Below, in pieces: positions 7,953 through 15,431 of a stretch of 34,693 bases of DNA. Both the position numbers and the translations under genes were made by a program. The notes under the pieces are model-generated. The model saw nothing but the letters and a program-made list of their open reading frames with translations, did no database searches and was not told the origin of the DNA. The stretch spans positions 1 to 34,693 of the forward strand of contig JBBRQD010000056.1 in assembly GCA_038227045.1 (NCBI GenBank). Direction: 5' to 3'. This DNA is from JANXLS01 sp038227045 (lineage in GTDB: Bacteria; Planctomycetota; SZUA-567; H5-PLA8). How positions within the stretch are numbered: position 1 is the stretch's first letter; every line of letters begins with the position of its first letter.

Positions 7953-9578
7953 TCAGATGTTGGCCAGCTCGCCGAAGTATTCATGGTCCTCCGCGTAGCC
8001 GCCTTCGCCCTGGTTTATCAACTTGATATCCTTAACAAACTCAATCGCTTTGATCCACTTGACCATCTTGAAGCCTAGCTGGTTCTCGACACGCAGCCGC
8101 AATGGGGCGCCGTGCAGTAGATTAAGCGGCCGATCATTCATCTCATAGGCCAGCAATGTTTGCGGGTTCATGGCGTTTTCGATCGAGAGGCTGTCGTAAT
8201 ACTGCCCCTCTGCAATACCCGTTTCCAACGCGATGCCGTCGCCAAACGAGTAGAAGACGACCGCCTTTGCAGCGCCCAATGGCCGGACCAGTTTGAAGAG
8301 TTCCGCGACTGGCAGCCCACTCCAAGCGGCGATGCCCGACCACCCCTGGATACAGTGATGCAACGTGATCTGCGTTTTTTGCCCCAGCGCCCGCAAATCG
8401 TCGAGCGACAACTCCACAGGGTTTTCCACCAGACCGAATACCTTGAGTCGATAGTTTTTGAAGTCGCCATCGGCCAGTCTCTTCCACTCGTCGGAGGTCG
8501 GCATCTTACCATTGACCCAGAAGAAGGGGGAAATGTCCTTGCGGTCGAACTCAGCGACGGGTGCCCGGTGACCGAGAAGATACTTCATGACCGGACTGAC
8601 TAACGCTGTGGCGGCGTGCTGGACGAGTCGAGGGCGTCTCCACGCCGCCCAGTTGGCGAGGACATTCAGCAAGACTGTCACGCCAAAGCCTGCCATCCCC
8701 AGGTACAAACCGATCCGATTGCTATCGTCCGTACCCATGACGATGTGATTCATGTTCCGCACGAGGCCGGTGAGCACCACCATGGTCACGTGCATGAAGA
8801 CGAACGCGAGAAACGCGCACATGGTCAGGAAGTGGAGTGAACGGCCAATTTGCCGGTTGCCCGGCAGCTTCGGATACCACCGGAATCGGGCCGTAAATGC
8901 CGGCGACATCGAAGGACCCGTCAGCATCGCCAGCGGCGCCAGAACAAAGACGACTCCAAGGTATGACAATTGCTGGAGCGCGTTGTAGTGGTAAAAGCCA
9001 TTCGGCTCCGGCGGCAAGTGGAATGTAGCGTAGTGTACGAAAACACTCCAGGCATCGGGCACGATCTGCAAGGACTTTGGCACCAGTCGTTCCCATTGTC
9101 CCGTACAAAATAGCAGGACCACGAACACCAGCCCGTTACCCACCCAGAACAGGACGCTCAGGAAATGCCAGTGCCGGGCCATGCCAACCGTGTGTCGGTA
9201 ACCGGGCAAGCCGATCCAAGGAGAGAGATGTCGCGAGTCTTCCTTGGCCGTCCATACGCGATCGGTGGGGACTATGATCGGTGTAAGTCGGAGCCATTCC
9301 GTGTTGGGCGTACAATGGACGTTCCAGTAAAGTCGGGGATGGTCCGCGAGGATTTGAAGACCGCTGCGGACGAGTAAAACCAGGAATAGGAAGCTGAGAT
9401 AATGCGAGATACGCAGCCAGGCCGGAAAGCCATACGGCTCCATTGCCATCCCGGGTGCAAACTCAGGGCTGGACGGCAGTGCCGGGAGTCCCAGCGTGCC
9501 CCACTGGATAAATGCCACCGCAACCAGAAGCAGCATGGGCGAGACGAGCAGTAGAAGTGTTTTAAACCTGACGTGCAT
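7953..9578 (-). CDS. Membrane cytochrome b561-like / sulfite-oxidase-type molybdopterin oxidoreductase fusion
   Basis: 541 residues. The N-terminal ~320 residues hold about six membrane helices with His residues placed as in formate-dehydrogenase-gamma/hydrogenase cytochrome b subunits (ISHYLSFLFLV, ARHWHFLSVLFW, RSLHFLTMCAF, FMHVTMVV). The C-terminal ~200 residues are an Oxidored_molyb domain: TLHHCIQGWSGIAAWSGLPV contains the Cys (about residue 409) that ligates molybdenum in the sulfite oxidase/MsrP family. Predicted membrane-bound redox enzyme passing electrons between a substrate at the Mo centre and the quinone pool through haem b. In one polypeptide it joins what MsrP/MsrQ-type systems split into two. 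No Tat signal is seen, so the side of the membrane is uncertain. Start ATG 9578 has AAAGGTAG upstream. It is the only intact gene on the island between the two tRNA repeats. Confidence 0.8.
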   Translation of the reverse strand: MHVRFKTLLLLVSPMLLLVAVAFIQWGTLGLPALPSSPEFAPGMAMEPYGFPAWLRISHYLSFLFLVLLVRSGLQILADHPRLYWNVHCTPNTEWLRLTPIIVPTDRVWTAKEDSRHLSPWIGLPGYRHTVGMARHWHFLSVLFWVGNGLVFVVLLFCTGQWERLVPKSLQIVPDAWSVFVHYATFHLPPEPNGFYHYNALQQLSYLGVVFVLAPLAMLTGPSMSPAFTARFRWYPKLPGNRQIGRSLHFLTMCAFLAFVFMHVTMVVLTGLVRNMNHIVMGTDDSNRIGLYLGMAGFGVTVLLNVLANWAAWRRPRLVQHAATALVSPVMKYLLGHRAPVAEFDRKDISPFFWVNGKMPTSDEWKRLADGDFKNYRLKVFGLVENPVELSLDDLRALGQKTQITLHHCIQGWSGIAAWSGLPVAELFKLVRPLGAAKAVVFYSFGDGIALETGIAEGQYYDSLSIENAMNPQTLLAYEMNDRPLNLLHGAPLRLRVENQLGFKMVKWIKAIEFVKDIKLINQGEGGYAEDHEYFGELANI

Positions 9579-10200
9579 GTCGGCTACCTTTTTTTAATAC
9601 AGTTGATCACGAATTGCATATTTGAGTTTCTGTCACGTCCTTATCACGAGAATTCCAGCATCTCGCGGATTGATCAACGCCGCCTTCTTACATTCGAACG
9701 GTTGCTTCCAACATGGCTGCTATTGTTGCATTGAATTGATGGATAACTTTCTTCCCGCAGCCACCGGAGATCTTCCACACTTCCACCAAAGCCGTCCAAG
9801 TCATAGCGCCACTCGTAGGCTTCGCACATAATCCGCAGCTTCGGATATGATGTAGATTTCCAACTCCTGTCGAATGATTCGAATGTTGACATTTTCTATC
9901 AGGCGCTTGTTTATCGGAGGTCTGATTTGTATAAGGATATGGATTACGCTTAGGTAGTCCTCTCCCTACGACAAGGCATAAAAACGGAGAGTCCTTATTA
10001 ATGAGGGTTCCGCTTGGGGAGGCCATTGAGAATCTTTGTCCTCGCGTTGAATCCGAACTCTTGCGTTTTCTTCGCCCACACGCGCTAGAAACGCGCTATT
10101 TTTGGCGATTTCACCGCGAGAACCCGCGACTTACTTTGCGGTTCCTTGGCGGAATAGGTTGCGAATTAGGGCGTGATTTAGCGTTGAATTGCATGAAATG
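9579..10200. other. Gene-free stretch, far arm of the small island
   Basis: The first ~20 bases hold the ribosome binding site of the oxidoreductase, whose promoter should lie just beyond. I find no convincing gene in the remainder. A 66-codon open frame at 10001-10201 has no family resemblance. The 16-base word CTTTGCGGTTCCTTGG at 10134-10149 is identical to 7528-7543, so each end of the island carries the same word in the same orientation. This is what integrase arm-type sites would look like. Confidence 0.5.
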
Positions 10201-10229
10201 AAAAGAGCCGCGTTGAACGCGGCTCTTTT
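10201..10229. terminator. Strong bidirectional hairpin terminator
   Basis: AAAAGAGCCGCG and CGCGGCTCTTTT form a perfect 12-bp stem with a 5-base loop, with A and T tracts built into the base. It should terminate transcription on both strands. It sits 50 bases left of the second tRNA repeat, much as the hairpin at 7342-7374 sits near the first. Confidence 0.8.
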
Positions 10230-10278
10230 CGTATTGCTTTGGTTTGCGCGGGTTTGCGTTGGATTTCAACGCCTTTCA

Positions 10279-10324
10279 TGAGTGGAGGATACCGGGATCG
10301 AACCGGTGACCTTCAGACTGCCAG
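10279..10324 (-). repeat. 46-bp direct repeat, copy 2: 3' half of tRNA-Ala(GGC), attachment site
   Basis: Perfect copy of 7420-7465 in the same orientation, again lacking the tRNA 5' half: the bases that should pair with the anticodon stem are replaced by GGTGGCG when read on the minus strand. It is the junction between the small island on the left and the larger element on the right. The intact tRNA-Ala should lie beyond the right end of the window if the arrangement is a tandem insertion. Confidence 0.82.
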
Positions 10325-10503
10325 CGCCACCTAATAAAAAGTGAAATAACGTAGGGATAAAGGCTTGTAAGAAAATCATCGAATTCAACTGCGTTTCCTT
10401 GCGAAAGTCCGAAAATGACCCAGTACTCTCCATTTTTCTTGCAATCTTTCGTCCTTTTTGTCCGGTTTCGCAATCGGATTCTGATGGCGGCCGCTTAGAA
10501 AAG

Positions 10504-11523
10504 TCACCTACACAGAGGATGAAAATCCGCCTGGCCGACTCGAGCGTTAATGGCTTTTTGGTGCTCAGCGAACGGTCGGACCTCCACTGATTTATCGCCA
10601 ATTTCAACCAGTACGGTTGTCGCGCAGCCGACGTTTTTACTTCTGCCGGATTTGTTCTTTTGTTCTTCGGGATTCGATTGCGATGCGAATTGAGCAGACA
10701 CCAATCCTGGCCGCAGCTTCTCAAGATCGCTGGAACAGTGCGGCGTGATCTGCGTGCAAAGCACTTTGCACCCGACGCCCGTCAAAGCTTTCACCGTGTC
10801 GGGGTGGGGATGGACTTCCTTTCCGAACCGATTGCTGCTGCCGGCTGAAATCACGCCGTACTTTGGCCGCACGGCTTGGGTGTAGAGCCATGCTTGATCT
10901 TCAAGCAAAGCACCGTGGTGAGGAACCACCATGACATCACAATCTAGCGGCTTGCCCAAGCGGTTGTTAATGTCGCGCCATTCTTCGGTGGTGGAATCGC
11001 CGGGAAACACAATTTTTCGGCTGCCGCATCGCAACAACAGGACACCGCTCATCGCGTTCCCGTTGCCGATGTTCTTTGAAGCCTGCTGAAAGCTCGGCGC
11101 AAGCACGTCCAGGTAAACGCCGTTCTTCGTGTCCGCATAGAGTGAACGATTGGTCTGCGACCATTCCAAGCGTACTTTGGGCCATACCTTTTTGAGCCGG
11201 GCTTCCTCGCGTTGTACGACAGACCACAGGAGAATGTCTTTGAACGGCCTGTCGTGCAAAAAATAAATCTTTTGAACGCGGCGGCAAAATTCAGGAAAGA
11301 GTTTTGCCGCCGCGCCGTCGTGATCGTCGTCGTTGTGGGTTACGATCAGTCGCTCAATGGGACAGTCTTTGTACCGCTGCATCAGCCGTTTTAGAACGCG
11401 GTAACTTCCGCGTTTTCCGCAATCGATCAGAATCACGCCGCCCGATGGCAGTGCGATGACCTGAGCAGACCCTTGGCCGACATCAAGAATGAAACACTCT
11501 GATTTGATTTTGGCTGGGTCCAA
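10504..11523 (-). CDS. ComEC/Rec2-like metallo-beta-lactamase-fold hydrolase
   Basis: 339 residues, soluble, with no membrane helices. Motifs in order: THNDDDHDGAA (HxDxDH metal site), IVFPGDST (second Asp), VMVVPHHGA (His), and GVISAGSSNRFGKEVHPHPDTV. That order is the signature of the nuclease-like domain of the DNA uptake protein ComEC, here as a stand-alone enzyme. Family members are thought to act as metal-dependent nucleases or phosphodiesterases; the target here is unknown. Last gene of a three-gene minus-strand operon, starting 8 bases after its neighbour's stop with a TTG codon. The first residues (ECFILDVGQGSAQVI) match the usual domain start, so the frame is right even if the exact codon is not. 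The C-terminal ~60 residues are not part of the fold. It lies just inside the edge of the larger element, a common place for defence cargo. Confidence 0.78.
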   Translation of the reverse strand: MDPAKIKSECFILDVGQGSAQVIALPSGGVILIDCGKRGSYRVLKRLMQRYKDCPIERLIVTHNDDDHDGAAAKLFPEFCRRVQKIYFLHDRPFKDILLWSVVQREEARLKKVWPKVRLEWSQTNRSLYADTKNGVYLDVLAPSFQQASKNIGNGNAMSGVLLLRCGSRKIVFPGDSTTEEWRDINNRLGKPLDCDVMVVPHHGALLEDQAWLYTQAVRPKYGVISAGSSNRFGKEVHPHPDTVKALTGVGCKVLCTQITPHCSSDLEKLRPGLVSAQFASQSNPEEQKNKSGRSKNVGCATTVLVEIGDKSVEVRPFAEHQKAINARVGQADFHPLCR

Positions 11524-11531
11524 AGTTCAAC

Positions 11532-12260
11532 TCACAGATTGACCGACACCGGAAGGTCTTTGATCGTTGGAATTGCATCCCAATATGCCTGAGCTTCACT
11601 GACTTTCATCGGCTTCACGGGATCGATCTTTTCCGCGAACAAAACCCTGCGCAGTTTGTCGCTGACCGGCTCACGCTGAACGACCGCTTCGAACCAGCAT
11701 CCGGGGCGGAGTGACGCCAATTCCCTTGACGCCCGACCCACCGGCACCAATTCTTCGCGGCCGGCCAGCCAGCGCACTTTGATATGGCTACCAATCCCGA
11801 ACTTGGAATTACGGAACCACAGCACCACACCGATTTCCCGGCCTTCAACGGGCGTTTCTTCCGAATATCGCCGGACATCGATAACCTGCTCGAGCAGTGT
11901 CCATGCCGCGCGTTCTTGTTCGGTCATTTGAAACGGCCGCTTGCCGTAGAGTTGTTGAAAGATTCCGTGGATTTGACCTTTCAAATCCAGTTCGGCCCTA
12001 GCTGGCGTCGATCCCGTTCCAATGAAAACCGGGGTGAGTCCTTTCATGTGCAGTTGGAAGCAATCCTGGCCGGGGCTGATGACGCCCGACACGCGTTGGC
12101 GGAGCGGGTACACCGTCTGGCCCACTTCAAACATTTCGTCCCACGCGACGCCGCTGGTGGCGGCCACCGACCGCATGCGGGAGGCTTGCCCACCCGAGAT
12201 CGTGAATGTCATGACCGGCTGGGAATCGTATTTTTCAGGAGGCAAATCAAGCAGGATCAT
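11532..12260 (-). CDS. Unknown protein, middle gene of the hydrolase/TIGR04255 cassette
   Basis: 242 residues, not recognised. It looks soluble and beta-rich (MTFTISGGQASRMRSVAA, GVVLWFRNSKFGIGSHIKVRW, GCWFEAVVQREPVSDKLRRVLF), with no signal peptide, membrane segment or obvious catalytic motif. The alternating strands near the C terminus (about residues 145-215) could form a small beta-barrel. Its ATG overlaps the end of the TIGR04255 gene by four bases (ATGA), and the hydrolase starts 8 bases after its stop. The three are therefore almost certainly translated together and probably act together. A scaffold, inhibitor or recognition subunit is possible but not supported by any motif. Confidence 0.75.
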   Translation of the reverse strand: MILLDLPPEKYDSQPVMTFTISGGQASRMRSVAATSGVAWDEMFEVGQTVYPLRQRVSGVISPGQDCFQLHMKGLTPVFIGTGSTPARAELDLKGQIHGIFQQLYGKRPFQMTEQERAAWTLLEQVIDVRRYSEETPVEGREIGVVLWFRNSKFGIGSHIKVRWLAGREELVPVGRASRELASLRPGCWFEAVVQREPVSDKLRRVLFAEKIDPVKPMKVSEAQAYWDAIPTIKDLPVSVNL

Positions 12261-13042
12261 CCCTTTTCCTCCGCCATGGGTTCGAACAAATTCCAGCCCG
12301 CATCCGTGAAACAGGATCGGAACAAGCGCAGCGTTTCCGCATGTATTCTATCGAGCCGGTCGATCAGTTCCACTTTCGATAATGATTTTACATTCTGGCT
12401 TTGTGCGTCCCATTCGATTCTCAAGCGCATGAGTTTTCGAGCCGGATCGTCGGGTTCTCGGCCGATGATCACGTTGTAAACATCGGCCTTGTCGTTCGAC
12501 GGCAGCGTGAGCGCAATCATGAATTGGCTGATGGAGCCGAAGCCTTGATCGGGGACTTGCGGCAGAAGTTTCATGTACTCCGACAGCTTCAATCCCGTAA
12601 TTTTCGGGATTTCGATCACGTCGACATAATGCAACGTGACTATAGAAACATCTATCGGGCTAAACAATGTGACGTAGGCGTCGAAACATTCAAGCGCGGA
12701 TTGCTTCAGAACGTCGAATCCGGGATAATCCGGGTGGTTGCTTTGCCGCAAAATATTCGTGGCGACAAACCTCTGTCCCATTTGAATCCACCGCGATTCA
12801 TCCGCACTGGCTCCGCGCGCCGTATCGAACGCCCGCTGGATTCTCGCTCCTTCGGGTTTTCCCGCTTTATTCCAGTCGATCTTTACGTCATCCGTGACTC
12901 GAAAGTCCTTGGGTTTAACTTTGTCTTTAAATAATTCGAGAAACTCCCTGGCCTGCGGGAAATCGAGTGGCTTGGCCGTTTCGGGGAATGTGAAATCGAA
13001 GCGGATGTAGGCCTCTAAAATGGGTGGTTTGAGCAGCTTCAA
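12257..13042 (-). CDS. TIGR04255 family protein
   Basis: 261 residues. The opening LLKPPILEAYIRFDF, the middle QRFVATNILRQSNHPDYPGFD and IVTLHYVDVIEIPKI, and the late region with LRIEWDAQ followed by a helix ending FRSCFTDAGWNLF follow the layout of TIGR04255. That family is sporadically distributed and uncharacterised, known mainly from mobile and defence-rich loci. No catalytic residues are known. First gene of the minus-strand cassette. The start is taken as TTG 13042; GAGGATTAGGG lies upstream at usable spacing, and the PPI(V/L)EA motif normally falls within the first ten to fifteen residues. Divergent from the serine-recombinase operon across about 337 bases. Confidence 0.72.
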   Translation of the reverse strand: MKLLKPPILEAYIRFDFTFPETAKPLDFPQAREFLELFKDKVKPKDFRVTDDVKIDWNKAGKPEGARIQRAFDTARGASADESRWIQMGQRFVATNILRQSNHPDYPGFDVLKQSALECFDAYVTLFSPIDVSIVTLHYVDVIEIPKITGLKLSEYMKLLPQVPDQGFGSISQFMIALTLPSNDKADVYNVIIGREPDDPARKLMRLRIEWDAQSQNVKSLSKVELIDRLDRIHAETLRLFRSCFTDAGWNLFEPMAEEKG

Positions 13043-13351
13043 TCGAATTGGCCCTAATCCTCGCGGCCCAATGGCCCGGATCTTTTTGTTGTCCTGGCAT
13101 CATAAGGCTTTTGGAAAATCTCGTCAACACGAATCGCCATCGCCCTTCAAGTCACCGGCGACGATTTCGGCCCCACATCTCCTCCCGCTATGGCGCGCGG
13201 AAAATTTCGAGGGCTACGTTCATTCCGAAATTCAAAAAATCGACTGCCGGTCGCGAGAACCAACAGACCCTCTCAGACCAACGACCAACGGCAATATGAA
13301 ACCGCTGTCCATTCCAGCGACGATAGTGAAATCAAATTGGTGACGATGGTT
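13043..13351. other. Divergent intergenic region between cassette and recombinase operon
   Basis: No gene seen. It should contain promoters for the TIGR04255 cassette (leftward) and the recombinase operon (rightward). I could not single out convincing -35/-10 pairs. Its right end runs into the hairpin at 13352-13381. Confidence 0.4.
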
Positions 13352-13381
13352 ATGGCAACTCCAACCGCGGGAGGTTGCCAT
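13352..13381 (+). promoter_or_regulatory. Hairpin covering the ribosome binding site and start codon
   Basis: ATGGCAAC at 13352-13359 pairs perfectly with GTTGCCAT at 13374-13381, and TCC pairs with GGA just inside, past a bulged G. In the mRNA this would bury the GGGAGG Shine-Dalgarno (13369-13374) and the first two bases of the ATG at 13380. As DNA it is also a dyad that a repressor could bind. Either way it points to tight control of the first gene of the recombinase operon. Confidence 0.65.
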
Positions 13382-13937
13382 GACTGATACCAGAAAAGCA
13401 CGATGCCGCTGCTGCGGAAAGCTATACCAACCAGATCCCCGGGTTCGCTGGCACCAGAACTACTGTAGTCTGCCGGCGTGCCGGAAGGCAAGCAAGGCAA
13501 AAGCGCAGCGTCTCTGGCGAAAATCAAAGAAGGGGTGCGATTACTTCCAAGGCTCCGCCAATGTGCTTCGCGTGAAGGCATGGCGAAGGAAGCATCCCGG
13601 ATATTGGAAACGAAAGCGAAAACGCAAAACTGCGTTACAAGATCAGTTACCGCCGCAATCGGATGCGGCTTCCCACGTTACAACTAAATCCGCAATCCTT
13701 GCGTTACAAGATCAGTTAGCACTGCAAACCAAGCTGCTTCTTGGGCTTATCGCCAAATTCGCCCCGCGTGCGTTACAAGATGAAATTGCTCCGACGCTAA
13801 ACGACCTGATAGTATCTGGTCAGAGACTCCACATGCAAATGGAGCTGACGGTGCGCGACGAGGCCTTAAGAAATCCCGCGGAACCGGCCATCGAAAAAAG
13901 TAGGCGAACGTGTCGGCAGGCGAATGGAGAAAAGTAA
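13380..13937 (+). CDS. Zinc-finger-like DNA-binding protein preceding a serine recombinase
   Basis: 185 residues. The N-terminal ~75 residues carry a Cys/His cluster (CRCCGKLYQPDPRVRWHQNYC then a further Cys) and a very basic stretch ending HPGYWKRKRKRK. This belongs to a family I know from PVC-group and related genomes, found beside mobile genes and of undefined function. Residues 84-152 contain three copies of a 23-residue unit beginning LQD(Q/E)(L/I), encoded by a DNA word repeated at an exact 69-base period. A DNA-targeting or regulatory partner of the recombinase is the likely role. Start ATG 13380 has GGGAGG five bases upstream. Its TAA overlaps the recombinase ATG (TAATG), which implies translational coupling. 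Confidence 0.72.
   Translation: MTDTRKARCRCCGKLYQPDPRVRWHQNYCSLPACRKASKAKAQRLWRKSKKGCDYFQGSANVLRVKAWRRKHPGYWKRKRKRKTALQDQLPPQSDAASHVTTKSAILALQDQLALQTKLLLGLIAKFAPRALQDEIAPTLNDLIVSGQRLHMQMELTVRDEALRNPAEPAIEKSRRTCRQANGEK
13631..13781 (+). repeat. Three 69-bp-period intragenic repeats
   Basis: TGCGTTACAAGATCAGTTA occurs at 13631 and 13700, and its first 13 bases recur at 13769. Starts are exactly 69 bases (23 codons) apart. The protein repeat is much weaker away from the LQD(Q/E) word, so the DNA word is better conserved than the protein around it. That could mean recent duplication followed by drift, or selection on the DNA itself. Confidence 0.85.
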
Positions 13938-15418
13938 TGTCCTGGTGGATACGTAAGGCCGAGCCAATATCGCAACTGCTTCGCGCTGTCGCCTATTACC
14001 GGCATTCCGCTGAAATTGGCCAAGAGAACTCTGTCGAGATTCAGCAGGACAATATTCGCGCATTTGCAAATAAACATGGTCTGGAAATCATTCAGGAATT
14101 CTCCGACCGAGGTAAATCTGGTTTAAACACAGAAGGGCGACCGGCATTCAACGAATTAATGGACGCGGTTCGCACCCGCGATGATTTCAAGTTCATTCTG
14201 GTGCTCGACGTCAGTCGATGGGGGCGGTTTCAGGACACTGATTTGTCCGCCCTTTATAAGGCACAATGCACCCAACATGGCAAGCAGGTTGTTTATACCA
14301 ATATTGGTTTCGTCAAAGATGATTCGCTGATTCATTCTTTGCGGGAAAGCATCGATCGCTATCAGGCTGCAGAATACAGCCGCGCACTCAGTAAAAAAGT
14401 GTTTGAGGGATGCGTCAAGGTTGCGCAGCAAGGGTATCGACCTGGTGGCTCTCCACCGTATGCCTTCAATAGGTTGATGCTTAATGAGCGCAAGCAGCCC
14501 GATCGAGTGTTGCTTCCGGGCCAGCGGAAAGCGATTCAGAACGGCCGCGTCATTTTGGTTCCTGGAAACACGGAACATGTCGCAGTAGTGCAGGAAGTGT
14601 TCGTGCTTTTTGTTGAACGAAAGCTGGACGAACGTCAGATCGCCGGCGTACTGAACCAGCGCGGAATTCTGTCACCAGCGGGACGGCAATGGAGCGATGC
14701 GTCTGTCCGGCACATTTTATCCAATCAACAGTACACGGGGGCAGTGGTCTATAATAAGACCACGCAGCGCCTTAAATCTCCGACACGCCATAACCCAGCC
14801 GAACAGTGGGTAATTCAACCTGGTGCCTACGACCCCATTGTTACCCAACAAATCTTCCAACAGGCGCAGGAGATATTTGACACACGCAAACGTCGCTTCG
14901 ACCGTGATGAAATGACTCGCCGGCTGAAAGCGCTGTATGACAAATACCAGATCATTACTTCGGATTCTGTGAAATTCGACGTAGATGCGGTCTCTCCATC
15001 TACTTATGCATCGCGATTCGGATCGTTTAATCGTGCGATCCAACAGGTTTTTTCGGATGTACTGCGGAAGGCAAAGGATGACGTTTTCAAACAAATCGGC
15101 GCACTCGCCCGATTCATCGACGAGTATGAAGACTTTCTCGTGGTAGATCGAGCCCTTACAGTGCTGATTCAGCCGTCAGTCCCGCGCCAACATGGATACC
15201 AATTGTGCTGGGATTTCTGGCCGGATAGCAGGGCGACCGTGGATTTGACACTCGGAGTTCTCTTATCTGATGACTCCGACCGGCGTATCCTCGGATTCCT
15301 GGCGCTTCCGCGATTGCTCTTTCCCGGCACAAGCGTTCGCCTTCTATGCACGAATGAGTCGCGCGTAGAAATGCAAGCCCACAGTGGACTGGAGTTCCTG
15401 AGCGAACTGGTGAAATGA
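13937..15418 (+). CDS. Large serine recombinase (resolvase/invertase plus Recombinase domains)
   Basis: 493 residues. The catalytic domain opens with AVAYYRHSAEIGQENS, where Ser24 is the expected nucleophile, followed by FSDRGKSG and LDVSRWGRF, the conserved Arg/Asp region. The Recombinase domain follows (RPGGSPPYAF, RQIAGVLNQRGI, ASVRHILSNQQYTGAVVYNK), then a C-terminal coiled segment. The arrangement fits large serine integrases, though the usual zinc ribbon is not obvious. The family cuts and rejoins DNA through a 5'-phosphoserine link without host factors. ATG 13937 is chosen over the upstream GTG 13910 because it overlaps the previous stop and has GGAGAAAAGTA upstream. ParB-like genes follow at once, 13 bases on. 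A second, tyrosine-type integrase lies at 18964, so this recombinase may belong to a nested element. Confidence 0.88.
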   Translation: MSWWIRKAEPISQLLRAVAYYRHSAEIGQENSVEIQQDNIRAFANKHGLEIIQEFSDRGKSGLNTEGRPAFNELMDAVRTRDDFKFILVLDVSRWGRFQDTDLSALYKAQCTQHGKQVVYTNIGFVKDDSLIHSLRESIDRYQAAEYSRALSKKVFEGCVKVAQQGYRPGGSPPYAFNRLMLNERKQPDRVLLPGQRKAIQNGRVILVPGNTEHVAVVQEVFVLFVERKLDERQIAGVLNQRGILSPAGRQWSDASVRHILSNQQYTGAVVYNKTTQRLKSPTRHNPAEQWVIQPGAYDPIVTQQIFQQAQEIFDTRKRRFDRDEMTRRLKALYDKYQIITSDSVKFDVDAVSPSTYASRFGSFNRAIQQVFSDVLRKAKDDVFKQIGALARFIDEYEDFLVVDRALTVLIQPSVPRQHGYQLCWDFWPDSRATVDLTLGVLLSDDSDRRILGFLALPRLLFPGTSVRLLCTNESRVEMQAHSGLEFLSELVK

Positions 15419-15431
15419 CTTCGGAGGCAAC

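Noticed and set aside
9674..10026. Minus-strand frames of 72 and 112 codons upstream of the oxidoreductase
   Set aside because: They overlap each other in different frames, lack ribosome sites and show no recognisable domain.
10001..10201. 66-codon plus-strand frame before the strong hairpin
   Set aside because: No family resemblance and no clear ribosome site; it covers the repeated arm-type word, so attachment DNA is the better reading.
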